Source of the DNA: CALAED01 sp035765195
GTDB lineage: Bacteria; Actinomycetota; Actinomycetes; Streptosporangiales; Streptosporangiaceae
DNA length: 64,000 bases
Assembly: GCA_035765195.1 (NCBI GenBank)
Contig: DASTYC010000006.1
Coordinates: forward strand, 62,001-126,000
Reading direction: 5' to 3'
The notes under the pieces: generated by a model
Databases searched by the model: none
Told to the model about the DNA's origin: nothing
What the model saw: only the letters and a program-made list of their open reading frames with translations
Position numbers and translations under genes: made by a program
Part shown: positions 46,448-55,213 of the stretch, piece by piece
Position numbering within the stretch: the first letter of the stretch is position 1
Layout: each line of letters begins with the position of its first letter

Positions 46448-47334
46448 TTTTCCTCCTCGTAGAGACGGACGCCGCCGGCGACGTCGCCGATGGCGTCCAC
46501 CACGCGATTGCTGATCTGGTCGGCATATCCGGTCGCGATGGCCAGCCCGAAGCTGGCGAGCGGTCCGGACGCGTTGAGCGAGGGCACGCCGAGTTCGCGG
46601 ATGAGGTCCACGTAGAGCACGACGTCCTTCATCATCAGCGCCCCGGTGAGCCCGCCCTCCAGGTAGTCGCCGTCGACGATGTGCGGGAAGCGGTTGAGCG
46701 TCGCGAAGTTGACACCGCTGCTGGAGTTCAGCACGTCGAGCAGCGTCTTCAGATCGAGCCCGGCCCGGTGCCCGGCGACCATGACCTCGGCGGTCGCGGC
46801 CAGGCTCACCGCGTTGAGGAAGTTGTTGAGCAGTTTGGCCGTATGCCCGGCGCCGCTGTCCCCCATCGCGAACACCTTGCTGCTGAACAGGTCGAACAGC
46901 CAGGCGTGCTGCTCGATCGCGGTGGCCGAGCCGCCGACCATGAGCGTCAGCGTGCCCTTTTCCGCCGCGGCCGCGCCGCCGGAGATCCCCGCGTCCAGGT
47001 ACTCTGCCCCGCGTTCGGCCAGCGCGGCGTGCAGCGCGACCGTGGAACTCGGCGCCGCCGTGCTCAGGTCGATGACGACCTGGCCGGACCGCACCGACCC
47101 CAGCACGTCGTGGACCACCGACTCGACGGCCCGGCTGTCGGGCAGCGACAGCAGGATCACGTCGCTGCCGTCGACCACCTCGGCCGGGGATGAAGCGCCG
47201 GTGACGCCGGCGGCCGCGACCCGGGCCGGATCCAGGTCGTGGCCGAGCACCGGATGGCCGCCGGCGACGATGCGCCGGGTGATCCGGCCGCCCATGTTGC
47301 CGAGCCCGACGAACCCGACCCGTTGCCCTGTCAT
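46444..47334 (-). CDS. 3-hydroxyisobutyrate dehydrogenase family enzyme (copy 2)
   Basis: 296 residues. VGFVGLGNMGGRITRRIVAG is the NAD(P) site, DAGISGGAAAAEKGTLTLMV the substrate loop and GHTAKLLNNFL carries the catalytic Lys. It is paralogous to the enzyme at 44808-45674 but clearly diverged, so the two probably act on successive or stereoisomeric intermediates. It overlaps the SDR gene by 4 bases. Confidence 0.92.
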   Translation of the reverse strand: MTGQRVGFVGLGNMGGRITRRIVAGGHPVLGHDLDPARVAAAGVTGASSPAEVVDGSDVILLSLPDSRAVESVVHDVLGSVRSGQVVIDLSTAAPSSTVALHAALAERGAEYLDAGISGGAAAAEKGTLTLMVGGSATAIEQHAWLFDLFSSKVFAMGDSGAGHTAKLLNNFLNAVSLAATAEVMVAGHRAGLDLKTLLDVLNSSSGVNFATLNRFPHIVDGDYLEGGLTGALMMKDVVLYVDLIRELGVPSLNASGPLASFGLAIATGYADQISNRVVDAIGDVAGGVRLYEEEK

Positions 47335-48161
47335 ATGTCCTCCGGAACCCAGGCCCCGGCACCGCCGGAGGGTCGTACGGTGTTGACCGCCGCGGCGCCG
47401 CCGTCCACCGACACGATCTCGCCGGTCACGTACGCGGCCTCGTCGGACAGCAGGAACGCGACGACTCTGGCCACCTCGTCCGGGGTGCCGACGCGCCGCA
47501 TCGGGGTCGTGGTGCCGCGCCGTTCCATGTCGCCGCCGCCGCCGGGCGCCGTGCCGCCGGACGCGAAGAGCTTGGTGGGGATCAGCCCGGGCGCGACGCC
47601 GTTGACCCGTACGCCGCGCGGCCCGCCGTACAGCGCGGCCCCGTGCACGAGACCCACGACCCCGTGCTTCGAGGTCTGGTACGGAAGCAGGTCGGCGCTG
47701 CCGCGCAGCGAGGCGATCGAGGCGGTGAGGACGATGGCGCCGCCGCTGTCCTGCTCGGCGTAGCGCCGGAAGGCCGCCCGCAGGCCGAGGAACGGACCGC
47801 GCAGATTGACCGCGATCACGCGGTCGAAGTCGGCCATGGCGATGTCGGGCAGGGCGTCGAAGGTCCCGAAGACGCCCGCGTTGAGGTGGTGCAGATCGAC
47901 CCGGCCGAAGCGGTCGACCGCGGCCTGGAGGTAGCGGTCGACGTCGTCCTCCCGGGAGATGTCGGCCGGCACGGCCAGCGCCGGGCCCGGCAACTCGGCC
48001 GCCACCGACTCCGCCGCCGCGCCGTCGATGTCCACGGCGACGACGCCGGCGCCCGCGGCCGACAGGCGGCGTGCGGTGGCGGCGCCGATCCCGCTGCCCG
48101 CACCGGTGACGACGGCGATCTTTCCGTCCAATCCTTCCAACCCGTCCCGTCCTTCCGACAA
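47331..48161 (-). CDS. SDR family oxidoreductase
   Basis: 276 residues (TTG start at 48161; another TTG at 48140 has a better-spaced GAAGGA). TGAGSGIGAATARRL is the cofactor motif, the NAG motif appears as LNAGVFG, and the catalytic residues are Ser in LTASIAS and YxxxK in YQTSKHG. The C-terminus has the usual YVTGEIVSVDGGAA end. A member of the catabolic operon. Confidence 0.9.
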   Translation of the reverse strand: MSEGRDGLEGLDGKIAVVTGAGSGIGAATARRLSAAGAGVVAVDIDGAAAESVAAELPGPALAVPADISREDDVDRYLQAAVDRFGRVDLHHLNAGVFGTFDALPDIAMADFDRVIAVNLRGPFLGLRAAFRRYAEQDSGGAIVLTASIASLRGSADLLPYQTSKHGVVGLVHGAALYGGPRGVRVNGVAPGLIPTKLFASGGTAPGGGGDMERRGTTTPMRRVGTPDEVARVVAFLLSDEAAYVTGEIVSVDGGAAAVNTVRPSGGAGAWVPEDI

Positions 48162-48168
48162 TGACTAC

Positions 48169-48963
48169 CTATCCGACGCGGACCGCGAGTTCCGCGTCGA
48201 CTTCTCCGTAGGCGGGGAAACGCCGCATGACCGCCGGGTCGTGGCCGGGTACCAGGACGCTGCGCGGATCCGCGGTGATTTCGAGCAGCAGGTCGAACGC
48301 GCGGTACATCGCCTCCAGGTCGGCGACGTACGCGAACGGCCGGTCGCGGTCGAGTTCCTCGTAGTAGTGGACGGCGTCCGAGGCGAGCACCGTCTGACCG
48401 GCGGCGGTGTCGACCAGCACGATGACCTGCCCCGGGGTGTGACCGCCGACCGGCACGACCTCGATCCCGGGCGCCACGTCGTACGGCGCGTCGAGCAGCG
48501 TCATCCGGCCTTCGCGCCCCACCTGGCTCAAGTAGGAGATCTCGGACTCCTCGGACGACCAGGCGAACTGCGCGCGCCGGCCGTACGGCCCGGTCCAGAA
48601 CTCGAACTCGCGGCGCGCCATCACCACCTCGGCCGCGGGAAACCTGGCGAGATTGCCGATGTGGTCGTAGTGCGCGTGGGTGACGATCACCTGCGGCGTC
48701 GTCGCCGCGTCGACGCCGGCCCGAGCCAGCGCCTCGCCCGGTGTGACCAGCGTCGTCCGCCGGCGCCGGGCGCCGCCCTCCGGGCCGAAACCGGTGTCGA
48801 TGACGACCGTCCGCTCGGCGTTTCTGGCGACCCAGAAGAAGTAGTCCATCTGGAGCGGCTCGTCCGGCTCGCCGTAGATCTCGTAGTTGAGATAGATCTC
48901 CGACTTCGCCCCGGTGCGGGTGCCGTACCGGACGGCGAAGACCTCGTAGATGCCGGCGGGCAT
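48169..48963 (-). CDS. Metallo-beta-lactamase-fold hydrolase (N-acyl homoserine lactonase family)
   Basis: 264 residues from the ATG at 48963, whose A is shared with the stop of the MFS gene (TGATG). The zinc motif is THAHYDHIGNL (HxHxDH), with further ligands in GGHTPGQ, ASDAVHYYEE and PGHDP. The family opens lactone rings. With the CMD, cupin and hydroxyacid dehydrogenases nearby, it probably hydrolyses a lactone intermediate of the operon's substrate rather than a signal (inference). Confidence 0.9.
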   Translation of the reverse strand: MPAGIYEVFAVRYGTRTGAKSEIYLNYEIYGEPDEPLQMDYFFWVARNAERTVVIDTGFGPEGGARRRRTTLVTPGEALARAGVDAATTPQVIVTHAHYDHIGNLARFPAAEVVMARREFEFWTGPYGRRAQFAWSSEESEISYLSQVGREGRMTLLDAPYDVAPGIEVVPVGGHTPGQVIVLVDTAAGQTVLASDAVHYYEELDRDRPFAYVADLEAMYRAFDLLLEITADPRSVLVPGHDPAVMRRFPAYGEVDAELAVRVG

Positions 48964-50306
48964 CAGATGTGCGCCTCTGACGCCCTTACCCTCATCACCT
49001 CGGGCGCGTCCGCCGCGGCGAGGTCGCGGCCGCGCGTCTCCGGCAGCCGGAGCAGCACGACGAGGAATCCGATCGCGGCGACGCCGACCATGTAGACGGC
49101 GGGCATCGCGAGGTTCGACGACGCACCGGCGATCGCGGTCGCAATGAACGGTCCGGGTCCGCCGATCAGGGCGAGAGCCAGGTTGAAGCCGATAGCGCTG
49201 CCGCTGCCCCGGGTCTGGGCGGGGAACATCTCGGTGAGCATCACCACCGTGGTGACGCTGACCATCGACTGGAACACCGCGAAGACGAAGATCCCGAGGA
49301 CCACCGCGCCCGACCCGCCGCCGCCCATGAGCACGAAGGCCGGGTAGGCGACGACCGCCAGGCCGGCACTGCCGATGATGTTGAGCGGACGGCGCCCGAA
49401 CCGGTCCGACATCCGGCCCGAGATCGGGCACAACAGCGCGTACAAGATGAGGCCGATGGCGCTGAGCCGCAGCGCCGTGGTGCGCTCCAGGCCGACCGTC
49501 TCGGACAGGTGATTGACCACGTAGGTGGCCAGGTAGTAGAAGCCGAGGCCCTGCACGCTGGCGAAGAAGAAGGTGAGCGTGATCGCCTGGACGTTGTCCC
49601 GGCCGCCGGTGCGCAGCGGCTTGTCCACGACGGCGTCCCGCGCCTTCAACTCGTTGAACACCGGCGTCTCGGCGATCTTGAGCCTGATGTAAAGGCCGAT
49701 CAGGCCGAGCGGGGCGGCGGCGATGAAGGGGAGCCGCCATCCCCACGAGTTGAGCGCGGCGTCGCTGAGCAGCGAGTTCAGCAGGAGCGCCGCCAGGCTG
49801 CCGACGATGACGGCCAGCGCCGCGGTCGCGGAGATGATGCTGCCGAACAGGCCGCGCCGATTCGACGGGACGTGCTCGAGCAGGAAGGCCGACGAGCCGG
49901 TCCACTCACCGCCAGCGGAAAAGCCCTGCAGGCAGCGCATCAACACGAGCAGGATCGGCGCCAGGATGCCCACCTGCGCGTAGGTCGGGAGCAGGCCGAG
50001 CAGCGTCGTCGCGGTACCCATGATCGTGACCGTCACGGCCAGCGTCCACCGGCGTCCCTTGCGGTCGGCGAGCGACCCGAGCACGAAGCCGCCGATGGGC
50101 CGCATGAAGAAAGCGACGCCGAAGACGGCGAGCGACGACAGCAGGGAGACGGCCGGATCGCTGTTCGGGAAGAAGAGGTCCCCGATGGTCGTCGCGAAGA
50201 ACCCGTAGACCGCGAAGTCGAACCACTCCATGAAGTTGCCGATCCCGACCGCGAGAGCGGTCTTCCCCCGCACCTTGCTCGCCCCGTCCGCGCGTGCGTT
50301 CGCCAC
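48963..50306 (-). CDS. MFS transporter, metabolite:H+ symporter (MHS) type
   Basis: 447 residues, 12 helices. GNFMEWFDFAVYGFFATTIG is the typical MHS start, and FMRPIGGFVLGSLADRKGRR is the helix 2-3 loop signature. Relatives import organic acids such as citrate, ketoglutarate or shikimate. GTG start at 50306 with GAGGAG 6 bases upstream. It is the first gene of the catabolic operon and so probably imports the substrate. Confidence 0.92.
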   Translation of the reverse strand: MANARADGASKVRGKTALAVGIGNFMEWFDFAVYGFFATTIGDLFFPNSDPAVSLLSSLAVFGVAFFMRPIGGFVLGSLADRKGRRWTLAVTVTIMGTATTLLGLLPTYAQVGILAPILLVLMRCLQGFSAGGEWTGSSAFLLEHVPSNRRGLFGSIISATAALAVIVGSLAALLLNSLLSDAALNSWGWRLPFIAAAPLGLIGLYIRLKIAETPVFNELKARDAVVDKPLRTGGRDNVQAITLTFFFASVQGLGFYYLATYVVNHLSETVGLERTTALRLSAIGLILYALLCPISGRMSDRFGRRPLNIIGSAGLAVVAYPAFVLMGGGGSGAVVLGIFVFAVFQSMVSVTTVVMLTEMFPAQTRGSGSAIGFNLALALIGGPGPFIATAIAGASSNLAMPAVYMVGVAAIGFLVVLLRLPETRGRDLAAADAPEVMRVRASEAHI

Positions 50307-50358
50307 ATCGGCTCCTCGGTAGACGGTGATATGCCGATCATGCGGGCATGCCGTCGGA

Positions 50359-50377
50359 TTGTATGACCGTCATTCAA
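50359..50377. promoter_or_regulatory. FadR/GntR-type operator candidate
   Basis: TTGTATGAC-C-GTCATTCAA, inverted arms matching at 8 of 9 positions, 53 bases upstream of the first gene of the catabolic operon. It fits FCD-type GntR sites and is the likely target of the regulator at 44105-44803. Confidence 0.6.
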
Positions 50378-50565
50378 ACAGGTCAACGGAGGGGCCGGGG
50401 CCCTCGCCGGCGCGCTCGACGGCAACGCCCGCCCGTGATGCCGGGACCTTGCGGGGCCGAGACTACAAGTCACCCACTAGTCACAAGTGTTGATAAACTA
50501 GTATAGTGACTACTCGTAGTTATCATTTCCACTTATATAGTTAAAAAGTCTCGGGGGAGTAAACA

Positions 50566-51690
50566 GTGACGATGTCGTCCTGTCGCGTGTACCGCACGCC
50601 GCGAAATGACTACAAGAAGGACATACCAGCTGACATAAGGGCGCAGATCAAGTCGCTACATCGATCTCGCGACAACTGGCACGGTCTGTTCTATCTGTCG
50701 ATCGACTGGCTGGTCATCGCCGCGGCGGTCTGGCTGACCCTGTGGTCTCGATTTAACTTGGCGGTCTACCTATTCTCGATCGTCGTCATCGCATCTCGGC
50801 AGCGAGCATTACGCAGCTTGCTGCACGAGGCCAGTCACTACAAGCTCCTCCGCAACAAAAAGTGGAACATATGGATCGGCCGGCTCTTTGTGGCTTTCCC
50901 GTTGCTGGAGGGGGTCTCCGGGTATTTATGCGCGCACTGCGAACATCATCGGCATCTTTGGGATGCCGAGCTCGACCCGAAGCGCAGACAGTATGAGAAG
51001 TTGGGCATAATACGACCGCGCGATCCACGGCAGTTCACCTGGCGGCACCTCCTCCGTCCGCTGTTACTCCTCCACGCCCCTTACAACGTCCTCTCTGGAC
51101 TGCTCGGCAGAAACGAAGACCGCCGGGAGACCTGGATACGGATCTGCTACATGACCGGCGCCGCCGCGCTCATCGTCGCGATGGGATATACGCGCGAGGT
51201 CTTTCTGTTATGGCTGGTGCCCTGCTGGACCATCTATCAGGTCCTCCGGTACTGGAGCGACATCGCGGATCACGCCGGACTCGAGAGCGATGATCCGTGG
51301 CAGGCCACCCGCAACTGGACGGCCCCTTGGTGGGTACGACAGCTACTCGCATCGCATAACGCAAATCTCCATCTTCCGCATCATCTGTACCCAGTTATGC
51401 CACAGCATCGAATACCAGAATTGGACCGGATCCTCGGTGATGTGGCCGAGTATCGGCAGGGACATCATTGCGAAGGATTTCTCTTTCCCAAACGCCCGGA
51501 CCGGCCGTCGGTCATTCAGGACGTGCTGCGACCCGAGGCCCGGCAGCGGTATCAATACGGCACCCTGCGCAACCAGGGCCGGCTGGCAGTGCTGCGCGCC
51601 CTGTTCGGCCGGCGCCGCTCGGCTCAAGGGAACAGCGTTGAGTCATGCGCGGAGACCTGTCCGCTGGCCACCGTGTCGCACAATGACTGA
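50566..51690 (+). CDS. Fatty acid desaturase family protein
   Basis: 374 residues from GTG (GGGGGAG 6 bases upstream). An integral membrane di-iron enzyme with three His boxes: H87EASH91, H124CEHH128 and H269LPHH273. Four hydrophobic helices are present (for example FYLSIDWLVIAAAVWLTLW). It desaturates or hydroxylates an acyl chain or other lipid. Codon use is less GC-biased than neighbours and the upstream region is A/T-rich, suggesting this is the edge of an acquired cluster. It overlaps the transporter gene (ATGACTGA). Confidence 0.88.
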   Translation: MTMSSCRVYRTPRNDYKKDIPADIRAQIKSLHRSRDNWHGLFYLSIDWLVIAAAVWLTLWSRFNLAVYLFSIVVIASRQRALRSLLHEASHYKLLRNKKWNIWIGRLFVAFPLLEGVSGYLCAHCEHHRHLWDAELDPKRRQYEKLGIIRPRDPRQFTWRHLLRPLLLLHAPYNVLSGLLGRNEDRRETWIRICYMTGAAALIVAMGYTREVFLLWLVPCWTIYQVLRYWSDIADHAGLESDDPWQATRNWTAPWWVRQLLASHNANLHLPHHLYPVMPQHRIPELDRILGDVAEYRQGHHCEGFLFPKRPDRPSVIQDVLRPEARQRYQYGTLRNQGRLAVLRALFGRRRSAQGNSVESCAETCPLATVSHND

Positions 51691-52663
51691 TACCGCGCGG
51701 GCCGGCGCCTCGTGGCCGGTCGGCGGCTTCGCGGCAATACTCTCGAGCATCGCCGTAGGATCGGCGGTCGCCGCGAACAGCCAGCTGACCGACTATCCGG
51801 TCTCCTATAGTCAGGCACTGCGGTACGGCCTGGCGGCCATTTTGCTCTGGCTGGTGTCTCGCGCCAAGATTCCGCGAGTGCGGCCACGGCAACTCGTGCG
51901 ATTGACCGCGCTGTCGGTCACCGGGCTGGCCGGTTTCAACGTCTTTCTCATTGCCGCACTTCGTAGTGGTGACCCGGGCACGGTCGGTGCCATCATCGGC
52001 GCGGTGCCCGTGGTCTTGGCCATTGCCGGGCCCCTTCTCGGGGGCCGCCGCCCGACGTGGCAGCCGCTCTTCGGCGCGGTCGTGGTCGCGCTCGGCGCGA
52101 TGGTGGTGCACGGCGTCGACGGGTCGACCGGGACGGCGGACGTCGTATGGGCGGTGCTGGCCATGCTGTGTGAGGCCGCGTTCTCCCTCCTGGCGCTGCC
52201 GCTGCTCAAGGAGTTCAAACCCCTCACGTTGTCCATGCTGGTGTGTGCGATCGCGGCACCGCTGCTGGCCGCAGCGGGCCTCGTCCAGAACGGACTCTCA
52301 GTCCCTCCGCCGACCGGTGTCGAGGTGGCGGCGGTGGTTCATCTGGCCGTCTTCGCGACTGCCGGCGCGTTTCTCCTGTGGTACTACTCGCTGTCGATCA
52401 TCCCGGTCGAGACCGTGGGCGTGTTCGCCGGTATCGTGCCGGTGGCGGCATTGATCACGTCCGCCGCCATCGGGAGCACGGTCATCTCACTTCCGCGCTT
52501 CGGCGGGGCGATGTTGGTCGCGACCGGCATCGTTATCGGAGTGTACGGATCGCGGTCCAGAATCAATTCGAAGCCGAAGCGGGACCACAAGGTTTCGCCG
52601 GTGCAGGCGGACGGCGTCAGCGAGCCGCCTCCTGGGCGTCGACGAGGCTGCGCAGCAGGTTGA
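51683..52663 (+). CDS. EamA/DMT family transporter
   Basis: 326 residues from the ATG at 51683, overlapping the desaturase stop. Ten hydrophobic helices in two EamA repeats; SYSQALRYGLAAILLWLVSR and PVETVGVFAGIVPVAALITS are typical. DMT proteins export or import small metabolites; here it may export the cluster product (inference). The 3' end overlaps the convergent CCR gene by 47 bases. The much longer in-frame extension upstream lies inside the desaturase gene and is rejected. Confidence 0.88.
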   Translation: MTDTARAGASWPVGGFAAILSSIAVGSAVAANSQLTDYPVSYSQALRYGLAAILLWLVSRAKIPRVRPRQLVRLTALSVTGLAGFNVFLIAALRSGDPGTVGAIIGAVPVVLAIAGPLLGGRRPTWQPLFGAVVVALGAMVVHGVDGSTGTADVVWAVLAMLCEAAFSLLALPLLKEFKPLTLSMLVCAIAAPLLAAAGLVQNGLSVPPPTGVEVAAVVHLAVFATAGAFLLWYYSLSIIPVETVGVFAGIVPVAALITSAAIGSTVISLPRFGGAMLVATGIVIGVYGSRSRINSKPKRDHKVSPVQADGVSEPPPGRRRGCAAG

Positions 52664-53972
52664 TCCGATCCTCCCCGATCCGGTCTCGCAACTGCCGATC
52701 AGTGACGCCCAGGCCCTGGTCCGGCGCCAGGCACAGCACCCCGACCTTGCCGATATGCGAATTCGTCTGCACCCGGCGAGTGGCGTCGGCGACCTCGGCG
52801 AGCGGGTAAACGGCGGACAACGTCGGCATCAGCCTGCCCAGCTGAAAAAGGCGGACGCACTCCCACTGCTCGGACAGATTCGCGATATGACTCCCGATGA
52901 TCCGTTTCAGGTTCATCCAGAGATAGCGGTTGTCGAACTGGTGCTGATATCCGGTGCTCGAGCCGCAGGTGACCACCACGCCGCCCCGGCGAACGACGAA
53001 CGACGAGATACCGAACGTCGTCTGCCCGACATAGTCGAAGGCGATATGCGGATCCTCGCCCACCCGGTACCTGATGATCTTGCCAAGCTCCTTGCCGAGT
53101 TGAATCGCCTGCGCCGGGTCGCCATTCGAATCGTCGCCGATCCCGATCTCCTCCCGGTTGATGACGACATCACAGCCGAACCGCTCCATGACCTTCGCCT
53201 TGTGCGCAGATCCCACGACGCCGATCGGTATCCCGCCGCCGTTCTTCACCAATTGCACCGCGTAGGCGCCGAGCCCGCCGGTCGCACCCCAGATCAGCAC
53301 GATGTCCCCCTGCTTCATGCAGGCGCCGTGCCGGCCGATCAACATGCGATACGCGGTGCCGGCGCACAAGGTGACGCAGGCCGCCTCCTCCCACGTCAGG
53401 TGGGTCGGCTTGGGTATCAGCTGGCTGGCCCGCACTAACGTGTAATGCGCCAACCCGCCGAAGTTCGTCTCGTAGCCCCAGGCCCGCTGCTCGACGCCGA
53501 GCATTCCGTCGGCGTGCGTGCCTGGCTCCTGATCGTCCACGTACGCCGGGCTGATCACGACGTGATCGCCGACCTGCCACCGGCGCACCGCGGACCCCAC
53601 CCGGACGACCACTCCGGCCCCGTCCGAGCCGATGACGTGATGAGCCTGGTCATGCCGGGCCGCGAAACCTCCGGTCTTGGCGAACCGCCTCAAGAAGTTG
53701 AAGGTCGGTATCGGCTCGAACATCGCCGACCACACGGTGTTGTAGTTGATCGAACTGGCCATCACGGCGACCATGACCTCGTCCGGGGCCAACTCCGGCA
53801 TCGGCACCATGCCCACCCGCAGCGACTCGCGGACATCCTTGTCGTCGCGGTCTCCGAACGTCGCGGTGTCCTCCTCGCGCAGATAGGCGGCGACGTACTC
53901 GCGAGGTACCGGCAGGCGCTCCAACTGGTCGGGCTCCGCGCCGGCGAGCACGGCTTCCGTCATCGGGTCCAT
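52617..53972 (-). CDS. ccr: Crotonyl-CoA carboxylase/reductase family protein
   Basis: 451 residues, full length for CCR. MDR-type reductase with CCR hallmarks: the long N-terminus, SSINYNTVWSA, WGYETNFGGLAHYT, MKQGDIVLIWGATGGLGAYA and DNRYLWMNLKRIIGSH. CCR reduces and carboxylates 2-enoyl-CoA with NADPH and CO2 to alkylmalonyl-CoA, an extender for polyketide synthases. The segment that I recall as FEHPGRETFG in primary enzymes is FDYVGQTTFG here, so specificity may differ. It is in an operon with an acyl-CoA dehydrogenase and the PKS. ATG at 53972; a second ATG three codons later is better spaced from AAAGGA. Confidence 0.88.
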   Translation of the reverse strand: MDPMTEAVLAGAEPDQLERLPVPREYVAAYLREEDTATFGDRDDKDVRESLRVGMVPMPELAPDEVMVAVMASSINYNTVWSAMFEPIPTFNFLRRFAKTGGFAARHDQAHHVIGSDGAGVVVRVGSAVRRWQVGDHVVISPAYVDDQEPGTHADGMLGVEQRAWGYETNFGGLAHYTLVRASQLIPKPTHLTWEEAACVTLCAGTAYRMLIGRHGACMKQGDIVLIWGATGGLGAYAVQLVKNGGGIPIGVVGSAHKAKVMERFGCDVVINREEIGIGDDSNGDPAQAIQLGKELGKIIRYRVGEDPHIAFDYVGQTTFGISSFVVRRGGVVVTCGSSTGYQHQFDNRYLWMNLKRIIGSHIANLSEQWECVRLFQLGRLMPTLSAVYPLAEVADATRRVQTNSHIGKVGVLCLAPDQGLGVTDRQLRDRIGEDRINLLRSLVDAQEAAR

Positions 53973-54013
53973 TTCATTCCTTTATCGTCGGCGACCTGGG
54001 TGTTCGTGATCGG

Positions 54014-55201
54014 CTAGATTCGCCTGCCGGACGGCAGCACGAATCGACGGAATATCAGTTCTCGCAGCACGTCATCGCCGGCTTCGACGATCGACACGGC
54101 CCGGACATCTCGGAGCAGCTTGGACATGGTGAGCTCTCTCGTATAACCAAGGCCGCCGAACATCTCCGAGCCGACGGTGGCGATCTGCCAGCCCGCCTGG
54201 CCGCAGAACATCTTGGCGGACAACGCGGACCGCAGTGCGCCGCGCCGCAGGAACTCGCCGGCGGCATCGGGCCCCGTCATGATGCCGTCGAACTCACGCG
54301 CGGCCGCCAGGCATTGGTTGCGCATGACCTCGATCTGCATCTCCATCTGGCCGATCTTGGCGGCGAATACGGCGTTTTCGATGAGCGTCCGCCCGCCCAG
54401 GGGCTTCTTGATGGCGTAGTCCAGACACAGATCGCGGATCCGCCGGGCCACCCCGACCGCGATGGCCGCGATCAGAATGCGGCTGGGGTTGAGCGCGATT
54501 TCGATCAGCTTGAGGCCCGGACCGTGCAGCACGTTCCCGTGGGGCACCGCGCAGTCGGAGAACGATACTTGGTAGGTTCCGGCCGACCGCAGGCCGATCA
54601 TGTCCCATCGTTTGTCTATACGGAGGCCGGGCATGTGGCGCGGCACCAGCACGGCATGGTAGGAGACTTCTTGCCCCGCCTCCTTGGCGAGCACGACGAG
54701 AAAGTCGGCGAAGCCGGAATTGGTGGAGAACATCTTCTCGCCGTTGAGCACCACACTGTCGCCCCGGCGGGTCACGGTGGTCGTGATGTTGATCAGTTCG
54801 CTGCCCGCGACCCGTTCGCTGCCCAGCGCCGCCGAGTATCCGCCATCGCGGACCATGGGTGTGAGGAACTCGTCTTTCAGCTCTGGTGACCCGTACAGCT
54901 CGAGCATTGTGGTGCCGAGGACGGAGATGAACAGGGTAAAGGCCGATCCGGCATCGAAGTAGGCGAGTTCGGAGACGATATCGACGCTTGCCGTGAGCCC
55001 GAGTTCGGCGGCCCCGTGCTTGGCGGGCAGCCACCAGTTCATCAGGCCCTGTTCGTGCAGCGACCGGTAGAGCTCGAGGGGAGGCTCGGCGCCTGAGTCG
55101 AACTCCTCGTCGCGGCCGGCAAGGTGATCTCGCGCGAACTCACGGAATGCCCGGACGGCCGCCTCTGCTGACGTTTTCCGCAGGTCATCGCCGGAAAGCA
55201 T
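54014..55201 (-). CDS. Acyl-CoA dehydrogenase family protein
   Basis: 395 residues with the full fold: N-terminal helices (MNWWLPAKHGAAELGLTASV), the FAD-contacting LGSERVAGSELINITTTVTR and a C-terminal helix bundle. The segment SIVEAGDDVLRELI aligns with YEGTxQIxR, where the Glu is the catalytic base. It would form a 2,3-double bond in an acyl thioester, giving the enoyl-CoA substrate of the CCR homologue downstream. Twelve bases after the DUF3291 gene. Confidence 0.9.
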   Translation of the reverse strand: MLSGDDLRKTSAEAAVRAFREFARDHLAGRDEEFDSGAEPPLELYRSLHEQGLMNWWLPAKHGAAELGLTASVDIVSELAYFDAGSAFTLFISVLGTTMLELYGSPELKDEFLTPMVRDGGYSAALGSERVAGSELINITTTVTRRGDSVVLNGEKMFSTNSGFADFLVVLAKEAGQEVSYHAVLVPRHMPGLRIDKRWDMIGLRSAGTYQVSFSDCAVPHGNVLHGPGLKLIEIALNPSRILIAAIAVGVARRIRDLCLDYAIKKPLGGRTLIENAVFAAKIGQMEMQIEVMRNQCLAAAREFDGIMTGPDAAGEFLRRGALRSALSAKMFCGQAGWQIATVGSEMFGGLGYTRELTMSKLLRDVRAVSIVEAGDDVLRELIFRRFVLPSGRRI

Positions 55202-55213
55202 GAATGCGGCCTC

